Source: JAFAGX01 sp963759875 (lineage in GTDB: Bacteria; Acidobacteriota; Terriglobia; Terriglobales; Acidobacteriaceae). Taken from it: a stretch of DNA of 64,000 nucleotides. Each line of letters starts with the position of its first letter. Within the stretch, counting starts at the first letter, position 1. A program made the translations under genes and the position numbers. The notes beneath the pieces were generated by a model, which saw nothing but the letters and a program-made list of their open reading frames with translations, ran no database searches and was not told the origin of the DNA. Shown here one piece after another: positions 1-9,000 of the stretch. The DNA is taken from contig CAVXBB010000005.1 of assembly GCA_963759875.1 (NCBI GenBank), positions 124,001 through 188,000 of the forward strand, written 5' to 3'.

Positions 1-1299
1 ATGAAGTGGCAAGACCGCGTGCGAATTGTTCGGCAAGTAGCCGAGGTGATCGAAAGCCGGCTTTTTGAACTGGCTGCAGCAACCACGCTAAATGTAGGAA
101 AGAACCGTTTGGAATCCCTGGGCGACATACAGGAAGCGGCCGACCTGCTTCGCGCCGCCTGCGACTCCATGGAGCAAAACAATGGTTACAAGGTGAAGAT
201 GGGCAGTGAGCCGATATCCGGTTACGTGGTTCATAACTTCAGTGTGATGAAACCGTATGGTGTGTGGCTGGTCATTTCCCCCTTTAATTTCCCGGCATCG
301 CTGACATGTGGACCGGTCGGCGCAGCGCTTGTGAGCGGCAACTCCGTTGTCACGAAGCCTTCCGTGGAGACGGCTTGGATTGTGCGATTGTTGAGTGAAT
401 GTTTCCGGGATGCGGGTGTTCCCGACGGAGTTTTTAATTACGTAACCGGACAAAATGATCCGCTGGGGCAAGCTTTATTGGACAACCCGGATATTGCCGG
501 TACCACGTTTACCGGATCCTATGCGGTCGGAATGAAGGTTTATCGCGAAAATAGCCGGTTTCGGTACCCACGGCCCTTGGTTCTCGAAATGGGTGGGAAA
601 AATGCAGCAATTGTTTCCGCTAATGCTAATGTGGAACGGGCCGCATGGGGCATTGTGCGTTCGGGATTCGGGGCGCAAGGTCAGAAATGTTCTGCACCGT
701 CCCGGGTTTATGCCGAAAGGGCGATTTATGACAAACTGCTTGAACGCATTCTCGAACTCACAAAGCCGCTGGTAGTCGGCGATCCTACGGAGCGAAATGT
801 ATACCTCGGTCCCGTTATCCGCGAGCGATCTTATTCCGCGTTCAAAGAATATTGCTATCAGTTGGCGCAAGCGGGAAAGATTGTTTTTGGCGGACACACA
901 CTCACCACAGGCGCACTCGCAAAGGGCTACTACTGCGAACCGACTGTGGTTGTCGATGTGCCACGTCAGCACCGTCTGTGGCACCAGGAAATGTTTGTGC
1001 CGCTTATTATGCTCGACCGAGTTGACAGCTTAAACGAAGCCTTCAAATTAGCGAATCGCGTTGATTATGGATTGACAGGCGGCTTCTTCGGCACGCGAGA
1101 GGAGGCTGAACAATACTTTCAGCAGATCGAAGTAGGAGTCGCGTATGTAAATCGTGCGCAGGGCGCGTGCACCGGCGCTTGGCCTGGGTACCAATCCTTC
1201 GGCGGGTGGAAAGGGTCTGGTTGCACAGGCAAAGGCAGCGGCGGGCCTCATTATCTGCTATCGTACCTGCGAGAACAGAGTCAGACGGTCGTGGATTAG
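1..1299 (+). CDS. Delta-1-pyrroline-5-carboxylate dehydrogenase-like aldehyde dehydrogenase (5' truncated by window edge)
   Basis: NAD(P)-dependent oxidation of an aldehyde to an acid, most likely glutamate-gamma-semialdehyde to glutamate in proline breakdown. Seen: the Rossmann-domain motif SPFNFP (about residues 93-98 of the visible part), KPS at 119-121, general-base Glu196 in LEMGGKN and catalytic Cys230 in GQKCSA; the GQKCSA context resembles P5C dehydrogenases. The visible 432 residues begin where aldehyde dehydrogenases are normally some 65-80 residues in, so the ATG at base 1 is probably internal and the true start lies outside the window. It is followed by a GntR regulator and an amino-acid-type FAD oxidoreductase, which fits a catabolic operon. 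The exact substrate is inferred. Confidence 0.8.
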   Translation: MKWQDRVRIVRQVAEVIESRLFELAAATTLNVGKNRLESLGDIQEAADLLRAACDSMEQNNGYKVKMGSEPISGYVVHNFSVMKPYGVWLVISPFNFPASLTCGPVGAALVSGNSVVTKPSVETAWIVRLLSECFRDAGVPDGVFNYVTGQNDPLGQALLDNPDIAGTTFTGSYAVGMKVYRENSRFRYPRPLVLEMGGKNAAIVSANANVERAAWGIVRSGFGAQGQKCSAPSRVYAERAIYDKLLERILELTKPLVVGDPTERNVYLGPVIRERSYSAFKEYCYQLAQAGKIVFGGHTLTTGALAKGYYCEPTVVVDVPRQHRLWHQEMFVPLIMLDRVDSLNEAFKLANRVDYGLTGGFFGTREEAEQYFQQIEVGVAYVNRAQGACTGAWPGYQSFGGWKGSGCTGKGSGGPHYLLSYLREQSQTVVD

Positions 1300-1323
1300 C
1301 TTTTCTACGCGTCTGCGCCTTAA

Positions 1324-2031
1324 TTGAAAATACGCATGCTGAAATCGAGAGTACGCAAAAGATCGTCGAGCGCCAGCGGAAATGGCACCCGCGGTGAGGA
1401 AGCTTACCACCGAATTCGCACCGGCATCCTCAATGGAAAATTTGCGCCTTCCACGGTGCTCTCGGAGTACCAGTTGGCGGCCGAGTTCGACCTTAGCCGC
1501 ACTCCGGTGCGCGAGGCCCTAACTCGGCTTGAGAACGAAGGAATGGTTCGCACCGTGCCCGGGCGTGGTGCCTTTGTGGCAGAACTCACGCCACATGACA
1601 TCATGGAGATATACCAGGTGCGGGAACAACTCGAATCGTATGCCGCGCGCGTCGCCGCCGAGCACATGGATGCCGAGGGCCTGCAGAAGCTCAAAAAAAT
1701 AATCGAGCAGACGCACGAATACGCAGCGGCAGGGTATACCAAGGAAATTTTTGAGACTGACATCAGTCTGCACAAAACCATTATTCGCGCCACGCAAAAT
1801 CAACGGATGTTTGCCATTCTGGCCACACTGGACGATCAGATGCACCGCATTCGCTCCATGTGGCCCCGCGAACCACGGTGGCTCGACGGTACGCTGGCCG
1901 AGCACGACCTTATCGTGAAGTGCATCAGGAACCACGACCCAGATGGCGCTGAAAGCGCTATGCGTAAACATCTGCGAACCTCTTGCGAGCACGTCCTCAC
2001 TTTTTTATTGCCCATTCGCAGGGATTCCTAA
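1324..2031 (+). CDS. GntR family transcriptional regulator, FCD (FadR-type) subfamily
   Basis: DNA-binding repressor or activator that senses a small carboxylic or amino acid ligand. The N-terminal winged helix-turn-helix spans about residues 22-88, with the typical recognition segment LSRTPVREALTRLENEGMV. The C-terminal FCD domain is all-helical and keeps the metal-ligand pattern Asp146, His150, His194 and His216. The first possible start is TTG at 1324; an in-frame ATG at 1336 would remove four residues. It lies 24 bp after the aldehyde dehydrogenase and 6 bp before the FAD oxidoreductase, so it is likely the local regulator of this catabolic set. The ligand is unknown. Confidence 0.9.
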   Translation: MKIRMLKSRVRKRSSSASGNGTRGEEAYHRIRTGILNGKFAPSTVLSEYQLAAEFDLSRTPVREALTRLENEGMVRTVPGRGAFVAELTPHDIMEIYQVREQLESYAARVAAEHMDAEGLQKLKKIIEQTHEYAAAGYTKEIFETDISLHKTIIRATQNQRMFAILATLDDQMHRIRSMWPREPRWLDGTLAEHDLIVKCIRNHDPDGAESAMRKHLRTSCEHVLTFLLPIRRDS

Positions 2032-2037
2032 ATTGCA

Positions 2038-3198
2038 ATGACTGAGCACGGCGCCTCGGTGATCATCATCGGCGCAGGCATTGTCGGCGCGTCCATCGCT
2101 TATCACCTGGCAATGCGGGGCTGCACCGATGTATTGGTGCTCGAAAAAGCGGAGACCGAAGTCACGGGAAGCACAGCCCGCTCAGCTGCTGGCGTGCGGC
2201 ATCAATTCTCCACTGAGATCAATATCCGCTTATCGCTTTACAGCATTGAGCAGCTGAAGCACTTTACCGAACGAGTGGGCGGGTACGCCGATCTGAAACA
2301 AGTCGGATACCTGCTGCTTGTCAATGATCCCGACACGTGGGCAGCCTACCAGAGCAATGTTGCTTTACAGAATTCGCTGGACGTCCGGTCGCGAGTTATC
2401 ACTCCTGACGAGGTCCAACAGTTAGTTCCAGGGACGCGCATTGATGATCTTTTCGGGGCAACGTACTGTCCTGACGACGGCTACTGCAATCCGCATGGAA
2501 TCGCCACGGGTTACCTTTCGCGAGCGAAGGAAAGAGGAGTGCGGCTGAGGCGACTTACACCCGCCACAGGAATACGCAAATCTGGCGGACGCGCAACTGC
2601 GGTGGAGACACCACATGGAGTCTATGCATGTGACGTAATTGTGAACGCAGCCGGAGCATGGGGGGGTCAGGTTGGCGCGCTCGCGGGACTGGAGATCCCT
2701 GTCACGCCATATCGAAGGTGCGTTTATATGACAGAACCATTTTCGCTTTTGCCGAATGAAATCCCGCTCACGATCGATGTCGGTAGCGATTTTTACATGC
2801 GCAAGGAAGGGCAGAAAGTGCTCTTTGGGTTATCAAATTTGAACGAGCCTCCTGGCGAAAACCTGGCTGTAGACTGGGATTGGCTCGACACGGTGATGGA
2901 TGCGGGAATCTCCCGCTTCCCCGTGCTGCAGCATGCTGGGCTTGCACCGAGGAATTGCTGGGCAGGGTTATATGAAATTACGCCTGATCATCATCCGATT
3001 CTGGGCTTTCATCCAGAACTGCCGAACTATGTGGATGCGAGCGGATTCAGCGGCCACGGCGTTATGCACTCGCCAGCAACCGGGATGTTGATTGCCGAAG
3101 AGATTGTGGATGGGCGCGCACACAGCCTCAACATTGATGAACTTCGGATCACGCGTTTTCAAGACAAAACGCTCCATCGCGAAGTGAACGTGTTTTAA
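2038..3198 (+). CDS. FAD-dependent amino acid/amine oxidoreductase (DAO family, sarcosine oxidase beta-like)
   Basis: Flavoenzyme expected to oxidise a secondary or D-amino acid such as sarcosine, D-proline or a related amine. Residues 8-25 hold the dinucleotide-binding motif GAGIVGASIAYHLA, followed by the acidic strand end VLVLEK. STARSAAGVRHQ (about 45-56) resembles the flavin-contact segment of sarcosine/dimethylglycine dehydrogenases. Near the C-terminus come GLYEITPDHHPILG and SGFSGHGVMHSPATG, typical of the DAO fold. Length (386 aa) is normal for a single-domain member. It follows the GntR gene by 6 bp. Together with the P5C-dehydrogenase-like enzyme it suggests an amino acid degradation pathway; the substrate cannot be read from sequence. 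Confidence 0.85.
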   Translation: MTEHGASVIIIGAGIVGASIAYHLAMRGCTDVLVLEKAETEVTGSTARSAAGVRHQFSTEINIRLSLYSIEQLKHFTERVGGYADLKQVGYLLLVNDPDTWAAYQSNVALQNSLDVRSRVITPDEVQQLVPGTRIDDLFGATYCPDDGYCNPHGIATGYLSRAKERGVRLRRLTPATGIRKSGGRATAVETPHGVYACDVIVNAAGAWGGQVGALAGLEIPVTPYRRCVYMTEPFSLLPNEIPLTIDVGSDFYMRKEGQKVLFGLSNLNEPPGENLAVDWDWLDTVMDAGISRFPVLQHAGLAPRNCWAGLYEITPDHHPILGFHPELPNYVDASGFSGHGVMHSPATGMLIAEEIVDGRAHSLNIDELRITRFQDKTLHREVNVF

Positions 3199-3217
3199 TG
3201 CTCGAAATCCGAGTTCC

Positions 3218-3640
3218 CTACTTCACTTGCAGCGATTCAATGTAATCCGTCAGATTCTTAAGTCGCAGCATGCTCCAGCTTTCGTTAGCATCGATCGAGT
3301 GGAACAGGGTTCCCCAAACTGGCATGTCTTTTGAACCGTGCGCCGCAACCGAACGCTGCCCACTAATCGTGTCGTACACTTCGTTTCTGGGAAACTTGCC
3401 ATTGTTGCGTTTTGCCAAGGTGGTCAGATCGGTAGGCGGCACCTTCAGTGCAGAAGCTGCAGGACCACCGCCTTTGCCGTCCTTGCCGTGGCAAGCGGCA
3501 CAATAAGCGACATACATTTGCGAACCAGATGCCGCCGAGGTGTGTTGAATTGGCACTTTCTCGATCTTTGTTTCCTGGGCATACGCGATTACGGCCAAGC
3601 ACAACCCAGCGCACAGCAGAACGGAAGAACGAATTCTCAT
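3218..3640 (-). CDS. Exported single-haem c-type cytochrome
   Basis: Small periplasmic electron carrier. An N-terminal signal peptide (MRIRSSVLLCAGLCLAVIAYAQ) precedes the haem-attachment motif CAACH (Cys47, Cys50, His51), and Met106 in DMPVWG is a good distal haem ligand, so this is a class I cytochrome c domain (cytochrome CBB3 type). The 140 aa length fits a single-domain protein. AGGAGA lies five bases before the ATG, which fixes the start. It is convergent with the preceding oxidoreductase gene and divergent from the TonB receptor. Its redox partner is unknown; an amine dehydrogenase partner is possible but not shown. Confidence 0.88.
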   Translation of the reverse strand: MRIRSSVLLCAGLCLAVIAYAQETKIEKVPIQHTSAASGSQMYVAYCAACHGKDGKGGGPAASALKVPPTDLTTLAKRNNGKFPRNEVYDTISGQRSVAAHGSKDMPVWGTLFHSIDANESWSMLRLKNLTDYIESLQVK

Positions 3641-4013
3641 GATCGTCTCCTAACTGCTCAGTCTCAAGCTACCACTGTAAGTTGCTGTTCGTCGGCCAGG
3701 CGATGCATTAGGTCACAATCCCTTGTGATGTGCGCTTGCCGGCGCACAAAACCTGGACGAACGAACCCATTTTTCGGGCCTTCCCGCGCCAAGAAAAGCA
3801 TCCCCATCCCCACGCACCATTATAGAGTACCGTCGGTGTGCGACCAGTATACCGGATTTTGCTTGACAGCGCTGGCCTGATAGGTAAAGAATCCCCGACA
3901 CGGCTTAGCTGGACGGGGCGGCTGCTGTTTCGTAATGAACTGACGCCTCATTCTTAAAATCCACCGGTCCTGATATTCGTTTTGGATTCTGTCTGCGTGA
4001 GGGGGAAAGCGTC
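3641..4013. other. 373-bp intergenic region between divergent cytochrome and TonB receptor genes
   Basis: No convincing gene, tRNA or riboswitch consensus seen. It should hold the promoters of both divergent genes. A TTGACA hexamer at 3863-3868 is followed after 16 bp by a poor -10 (TAAAGA, 3885-3890), pointing towards the TonB receptor. The receptor start at 4014 is preceded by the strong ribosome-binding run GAGGGGGAA. I see no cobalamin-box-like sequence. Confidence 0.5.
3863..3890 (+). promoter_or_regulatory. Weak candidate sigma70 promoter for the TonB receptor
   Basis: Perfect -35 hexamer TTGACA (3863-3868), 16-bp spacer, and a -10 that matches the consensus at only three positions (TAAAGA). 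It lies about 125 bp before the ATG at 4014. Inference from hexamer matching only. Confidence 0.3.
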
Positions 4014-7000
4014 ATGGCACAGTCCAGGTCCAGCTTCGCCGAAGTTGTTTTGTGTTCAGTTCTCGTTCTTTGCGCCATCAGCTTAATCGTTCCACGACGG
4101 GCATCCGCTCAGGGGGCTGCCAGCGGAGCCATTAGCGGCGAAGTATTCGATTCGACGGGTGCGGTTATACCCAGCGCCAAAGTCCAGGTCATTGATGCTG
4201 CGACTGGTCAAACCGCGCGCGAAGTTATCAGCAGTTCCGCTGGCAGCTTCGCCGTGACCTTGCTTCCACCAGGTACCTACACCGTGGTCGTGAGCGCGCA
4301 GGGCTTCGGTCAGGCTCGAGCCGAGAGTGTTGCCGTCCGAGTCACCGAAACCACCGCATTGCGAGTTACTTTGAAACCCGAGGCGCTCTCGGAAAAGGTC
4401 GAAGTGACGGGCGAAGTCGTCACCGTCAATACCGAGAATGCGACGACCGGGGAAACTATCGAGCACTCTGCTATTGGCGGGCTTCCGCTTGCGACCCGCA
4501 ACTTCCAGCAACTACTAAGTCTCTCCACGGGAGCGTCGAGCAGTCTTAACAATTCCGAGCAACTGGGCCGCGGCACCGTAGCCATTAACGTCAATGGTCA
4601 ACGGGAAGACAATAACAATTATTTGATCGAAGGCGTCAGCGCCACCGACTACAACGTAGGCAAGCTAACGAACACTCCCCTACCGAGCCCCGACGTAATT
4701 CAGGAGTTCAAAGTACAAACCAGCCTCTACGACGCCAGCGCAGGTCGCAATGGCGGCGGAATGGTGAATGCGGTTCTCCGAACCGGAACCAACCAGTGGC
4801 ATGGCGATCTATTTGAGTTCTTTCGCAATGATGTCCTGAACGCGAACGACTACTTCCTCGAGAGAAACGGACAGTCGCGGCCGGAACTGAAGCAGAATAT
4901 CTTTGGGGGCAGTATCGGCGGTCCTTTGGGATCAAACGGCAAGTTCGGTTATATCTTTGGCAATTACCAGGGCACTCGGCAGCGCAGCGGCGCGGATTTG
5001 GGTACGGTGATCAGTACTGCCATTCCAGTCCTCCCGGCGGATCGTTCCAACGCTTCTCTGGTGCAGACTTTTTTCCCGGGCGTGCCCAACGTGCAGATTG
5101 ATCCTGTCGTTCTGAAGCTTCTCAATGAAAGGGGAAACCAATTCTGCAGCGGTCCTGGCGGGTTTTTAGTTCCTTCCATCACCGGCGCTCCCGGAGCTGT
5201 TGGCAACTTCAGCTGCAGCAACCCGGGCCGGTTCAACGACAACCAATTCACCACGACATGGGACCGTGAATTCAACGATCACAAAGATAAACTGGCCGCG
5301 CGTTTTTTCTTCAGCAACTCCGACGCTTTTAAACCTTTCGGCGCAGGCGGTCTGCTATCGACATACGGGACTCCACCGAGTAAGACGGATTTGAATTTTC
5401 CGCTGGACATCCCCGTGAATACGCGATTCACCAGCGGCACATGGACTCATCTGTTCTCAAACAATAAGGTCAACGCGTTCACCTTCGGATACGTCCGCAT
5501 TAACAACTCATTTACGAACGTGCCGATCGTGACCGCATCCGACCTGGGAATTAATCGGCCCACCAACAGCGTCACTGACTCAATCTACAAATTTACCTTC
5601 ACCAGTTCGGGGTTCCAGCTCGGTCCCAGTCCGGGCGATAATTCACAAATTCAAAACAACCTTACTTTCAGTGACGTATTCAGTTGGGTGCGAGGCAGGC
5701 ACCAACTGCGCATCGGCGGCGAATTTGACCGCCTGGCATTGAACAAGTCATTCCCGCAGGTGTTCAACGGGCAAATGTATTTTTCCAATACCCCGGCAAC
5801 TGCCACCCTGCCGGCACTGACCGATTTTCAGAATTTCCTTCTCGGATCTCCACAATTCGTTTTCGGTCAAAGCGGGGCGTACACGCACCAATACCGGCAC
5901 GACAACGTTTCTGGTTTTGCGCAGGATGACTGGAAAGCAACGCGTGATCTGACTTTGAACCTTGGACTTCGGATCGAATCTTTCGGCGCCTGGCACGATG
6001 ACCTGTGTCACATCGGCAATTTCAGTTCTTCCCGGTTGCAAGATGGACAATACCCCTTCATTTATCCGAGCTGCGTAAATCAATTCAACGTTACCGGTTT
6101 GCACGGAACGGCGAGTTCAACAACTCTGGGCAATAATTACGCTACCGGCTACGGCCCGCGACTTGGACTCGCCTATGACGTGCTCGGTCACCACACCACA
6201 ACGCTTCGTGCCGGTTACGGAATCTATTACGTGCAGCAGGATGTTGGCGCCGTTGATAATCTTGCCTTTCAGGCGCCATTGTTGGACGTCGTTTTCGCCG
6301 GTGGCCCTCCCGGCTGCCTGGCTAACTATTTCGAACCAGTAACGCCCCCGGGCTGCCCAAACCCAAACCCGAATGGATTACCGGGGCCAGGAGTTATCTC
6401 TCCGGCGTTCGTGCCGGTACTGTCGCAGATCACCGAGTTTGTGAACGGACAGGGTCAAAAAACGACCGACACTTCGCAAACCCCTCTGTATAACAACAAC
6501 GGCGTAGACCTGTTCACGCTGCAAGTACCGCAGCACTATCGTGTGCCGAACGTGCAGCAATGGAACCTGACGATTCAGCGGTCCTTGGGACGCAAGTTCG
6601 CATTGGAAGTTGGTTATGTAGGAAGCCACACCGTGCATTTGCGCGAGGTGCACGATGCGCTGCAATCTGTGCTGGTGAGTCCGCAAAATCCGCTCACGGT
6701 CACAGGCGCCAATGGTCAGCAGTACACGATTACCAAGAACACTCTGGCCAATGCTCTAGCTCGAAGCACATACCAGGGGGTGAATGGTTATTCCGGGTTT
6801 GAGGCGTTCGTAGACGACGCTTACGCACACTACAATTCGCTGCAAACCACGCTTTCGCGGCGTTTTTCAAATAGCTACCTTCAGGCGGCTTACACTTTTT
6901 CGCGTTCCACGGATGCGACCTCGAGTTCCAACACAGCCTTTAACACCGTCTTCAACAATCAGTTGAACCTGCGAGGGTCTTACGGACTTTCCGACTTTGA

Positions 7001-7583
7001 TCGTCGCCATCGTATGGCCATCAGTTATCTGCAGAACCTGCCCTTCTTCAACCAGTATTCGGACTGGAAAGGAAAACTGCTGGGCGGGTGGAGCGTCTCC
7101 GGCATAACCGTATTTCAAACCGGTACGCCGTTTTCGATCTATGACTCCGGCGGCGGTTCCGCTTACGTGGGACTCACGACAGTGCCTGGAGTCACCGCAA
7201 CCTTGGCGCCGGGTGCGTCACTTGCGAACGGCTTGACGCCTGGCAGCGTGGAATCGCGCCTTAGTCACTACTTGAACGTCGGTGCTTTTCAGAAAGACCC
7301 GGTTATCGGAGATGACGGAGCGGCCACCGGATTCGGTACCTTGGGCCGTAACATCTATCATGGGCCATTCCAGCAGAACTGGGATTTTTCGCTGATCAGG
7401 ACTTTTTCTTTAACTGAGCGCCAGAAGCTTCGCTTCACGGCAGATTTCTTCGACATCTGGAACCACCCGGCGTTTAGTCTGCCCGCATTCACAGATATCG
7501 AAAACCCTGCGGCATTCGGCCAAATCATTTCGACGGATAACAATCCGCGCATCATTCAATTTTCGCTCATGTATTCATTCTGA
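4014..7583 (+). CDS. Oar-like TonB-dependent outer membrane receptor with carboxypeptidase-like regulatory domain
   Basis: Large (1189 aa) outer membrane beta-barrel, probably importing or binding a bulky nutrient with energy from TonB. Signal peptide with cleavage near ASA-Q (residues 30-33); residues ~36-125 form a CarboxypepD_reg-like beta domain (GAISGEVFDSTGAVIPSAKV, then LPPGTYTVVV); a plug domain follows (~130-245, containing ATRNFQQLLSLSTG and GGGMVNAVLRTGTN); the rest is a barrel of alternating aromatic/polar strands ending in a C-terminal Phe (QFSLMYSF), the usual outer-membrane signal. This architecture is highly expanded in Acidobacteriota. It lies 16 bp before an exported amidohydrolase, so the two may work on the same substrate. 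The ligand is unknown. Confidence 0.92.
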   Translation: MAQSRSSFAEVVLCSVLVLCAISLIVPRRASAQGAASGAISGEVFDSTGAVIPSAKVQVIDAATGQTAREVISSSAGSFAVTLLPPGTYTVVVSAQGFGQARAESVAVRVTETTALRVTLKPEALSEKVEVTGEVVTVNTENATTGETIEHSAIGGLPLATRNFQQLLSLSTGASSSLNNSEQLGRGTVAINVNGQREDNNNYLIEGVSATDYNVGKLTNTPLPSPDVIQEFKVQTSLYDASAGRNGGGMVNAVLRTGTNQWHGDLFEFFRNDVLNANDYFLERNGQSRPELKQNIFGGSIGGPLGSNGKFGYIFGNYQGTRQRSGADLGTVISTAIPVLPADRSNASLVQTFFPGVPNVQIDPVVLKLLNERGNQFCSGPGGFLVPSITGAPGAVGNFSCSNPGRFNDNQFTTTWDREFNDHKDKLAARFFFSNSDAFKPFGAGGLLSTYGTPPSKTDLNFPLDIPVNTRFTSGTWTHLFSNNKVNAFTFGYVRINNSFTNVPIVTASDLGINRPTNSVTDSIYKFTFTSSGFQLGPSPGDNSQIQNNLTFSDVFSWVRGRHQLRIGGEFDRLALNKSFPQVFNGQMYFSNTPATATLPALTDFQNFLLGSPQFVFGQSGAYTHQYRHDNVSGFAQDDWKATRDLTLNLGLRIESFGAWHDDLCHIGNFSSSRLQDGQYPFIYPSCVNQFNVTGLHGTASSTTLGNNYATGYGPRLGLAYDVLGHHTTTLRAGYGIYYVQQDVGAVDNLAFQAPLLDVVFAGGPPGCLANYFEPVTPPGCPNPNPNGLPGPGVISPAFVPVLSQITEFVNGQGQKTTDTSQTPLYNNNGVDLFTLQVPQHYRVPNVQQWNLTIQRSLGRKFALEVGYVGSHTVHLREVHDALQSVLVSPQNPLTVTGANGQQYTITKNTLANALARSTYQGVNGYSGFEAFVDDAYAHYNSLQTTLSRRFSNSYLQAAYTFSRSTDATSSSNTAFNTVFNNQLNLRGSYGLSDFDRRHRMAISYLQNLPFFNQYSDWKGKLLGGWSVSGITVFQTGTPFSIYDSGGGSAYVGLTTVPGVTATLAPGASLANGLTPGSVESRLSHYLNVGAFQKDPVIGDDGAATGFGTLGRNIYHGPFQQNWDFSLIRTFSLTERQKLRFTADFFDIWNHPAFSLPAFTDIENPAAFGQIISTDNNPRIIQFSLMYSF

Positions 7584-7599
7584 GGGAGGGTAACCATCG

Positions 7600-8997
7600 A
7601 TGCATATGAAATCGAAATGGGGCTGGTCCGGACTGCTGGTCGTCCTTTTGCTCGCTTCAGTTCCGACTATTTGGGCTCAATCGGTACCGTTGCCCAATCC
7701 AGATGTTGCGGCCATCTACAAGCGACTGCTGCCCCAAATCGAGAAGATTCCCATTGTCGACATGCACGCGCATCCGGGGTATTGGGACGACACCGATGTG
7801 GACGCCATGGCAGTAACTGTCACAGATCTTGATCCCCTTCGCACCCGCACCAACAATCCCGAGTGGGTGACGGCCGCGAAAGCTTTGTACGGCTATCCTT
7901 ATGCGGATTTCTCGCCGGAGCATGTCCGCTGGCTCTATGAAAAAGACGACGAGCTACGTAAGCAAGGCGCGAACGCGTATTTTGACAAGACACTCGACAA
8001 GGTCGGAATTCAGGCAGGAGTGGCAAACCGTGTTGCCATGGATTACCTCGAAGGCAACCCGAGGTTCCGCTGGGTGGTCTTCGTCGATCCTTTCATGTTT
8101 CCATTCGACAATCGGGATCTCGCGATCAATCCCGATCGCGCAGTGTTCTTCCCCATCCAAGAAAAAGCTCTTCATCGATATCTGACCCAAGCCGGGTTGT
8201 CACAGCTGCCGCCGGACCTGGCCGGCTACGAAGCGGCGATGATGAAAGTGCTGGAGCAGGACAAGGCACAAGGCGCGTTGGCGATCAAGTTTGAGGCGCC
8301 TTATTTTCGTTCCCTGGTTAACATTACCGACCCGCCACGAGAAAAAGCAGAGGCCATTTACCGCAGATATGTGGCTGGCGGCGTTCCTTCGGGTGACGAC
8401 TATTTGGTCTTTCAGGACTATGTTTTTCGCTATCTGATCGGGCATGCCGGCCCGCTTAAGCTCGAGGTTCATGTCCACTCGGCTGTTGGCAGCGGAAATT
8501 ACTACCACCTGGCAGAAGGCAACGCCATGCAGTTGGAAGATATTCTCCGCGACCCGCGTTACAAGGACACGATTTTCGTCATGATCCACGGCGGTTTTCC
8601 CTACGATCGCCAGTCGATTTGGTTAGCAGCCCTCCCCAACGTTTATCTGGATTCCTCCGAATTTATTCTGCTGGTGTATCCCGCAGAATACAGCCGCATT
8701 CTGAAATTGTGGTTTGAAACCTTCCCTGAAAAAGTTGTTTTCGGTTCGGATTGCTTTCCTTATTCACGGGAAGTTGCCGTGCCTGAAACCTACTGGGTAG
8801 CTGTTTACACCGCTCGCACCGCGACTGCAGCGGCATTGGCTCAAATGGTCTCTGAGGGCGAAGTGACTGAGCAGAGAGCTCTTGAGATTGCCCGCGACTA
8901 CTTCCACGACACTAGCGCGAAGCTCTTCGGATTGCCGACACTGCCTCGCGCTGGAAATCAGATTACGGCTACAATGACTCCGCATACCGCTCCGTAG
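7600..8997 (+). CDS. Exported amidohydrolase-family metal-dependent hydrolase
   Basis: Putative periplasmic TIM-barrel hydrolase. An N-terminal signal peptide (cleavage near IWAQS, residue ~27) is followed by the metal-binding motif DMHAHP (Asp54, His56, His58). Further likely metal ligands are the HVHS and IHGG segments in the middle and GSDCFPYS near the C-terminus, the pattern of amidohydrolase_2-like enzymes. Length 465 aa is long for the family because of an insertion after the first strand. A GGAGGG run sits before the ATG; an in-frame ATG six bases later is an alternative start. It is 16 bp downstream of the TonB receptor, suggesting co-transcription. The substrate is not predictable. 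Confidence 0.82.
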   Translation: MHMKSKWGWSGLLVVLLLASVPTIWAQSVPLPNPDVAAIYKRLLPQIEKIPIVDMHAHPGYWDDTDVDAMAVTVTDLDPLRTRTNNPEWVTAAKALYGYPYADFSPEHVRWLYEKDDELRKQGANAYFDKTLDKVGIQAGVANRVAMDYLEGNPRFRWVVFVDPFMFPFDNRDLAINPDRAVFFPIQEKALHRYLTQAGLSQLPPDLAGYEAAMMKVLEQDKAQGALAIKFEAPYFRSLVNITDPPREKAEAIYRRYVAGGVPSGDDYLVFQDYVFRYLIGHAGPLKLEVHVHSAVGSGNYYHLAEGNAMQLEDILRDPRYKDTIFVMIHGGFPYDRQSIWLAALPNVYLDSSEFILLVYPAEYSRILKLWFETFPEKVVFGSDCFPYSREVAVPETYWVAVYTARTATAAALAQMVSEGEVTEQRALEIARDYFHDTSAKLFGLPTLPRAGNQITATMTPHTAP

Positions 8998-9000
8998 CTG

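Noticed and set aside
1..1299. Treating the first reading frame as a complete gene starting at base 1
   Set aside because: The first residues align about 65-80 residues inside aldehyde dehydrogenases, so the true start is outside the window.
3641..4013. Cobalamin or other riboswitch before the TonB receptor
   Set aside because: No recognisable conserved box; the gap looks like ordinary divergent promoters.
4083..4511. Antisense frames inside the TonB receptor and other long genes
   Set aside because: They show no conserved motifs, ribosome sites or independent context; all are shadows of the real genes.
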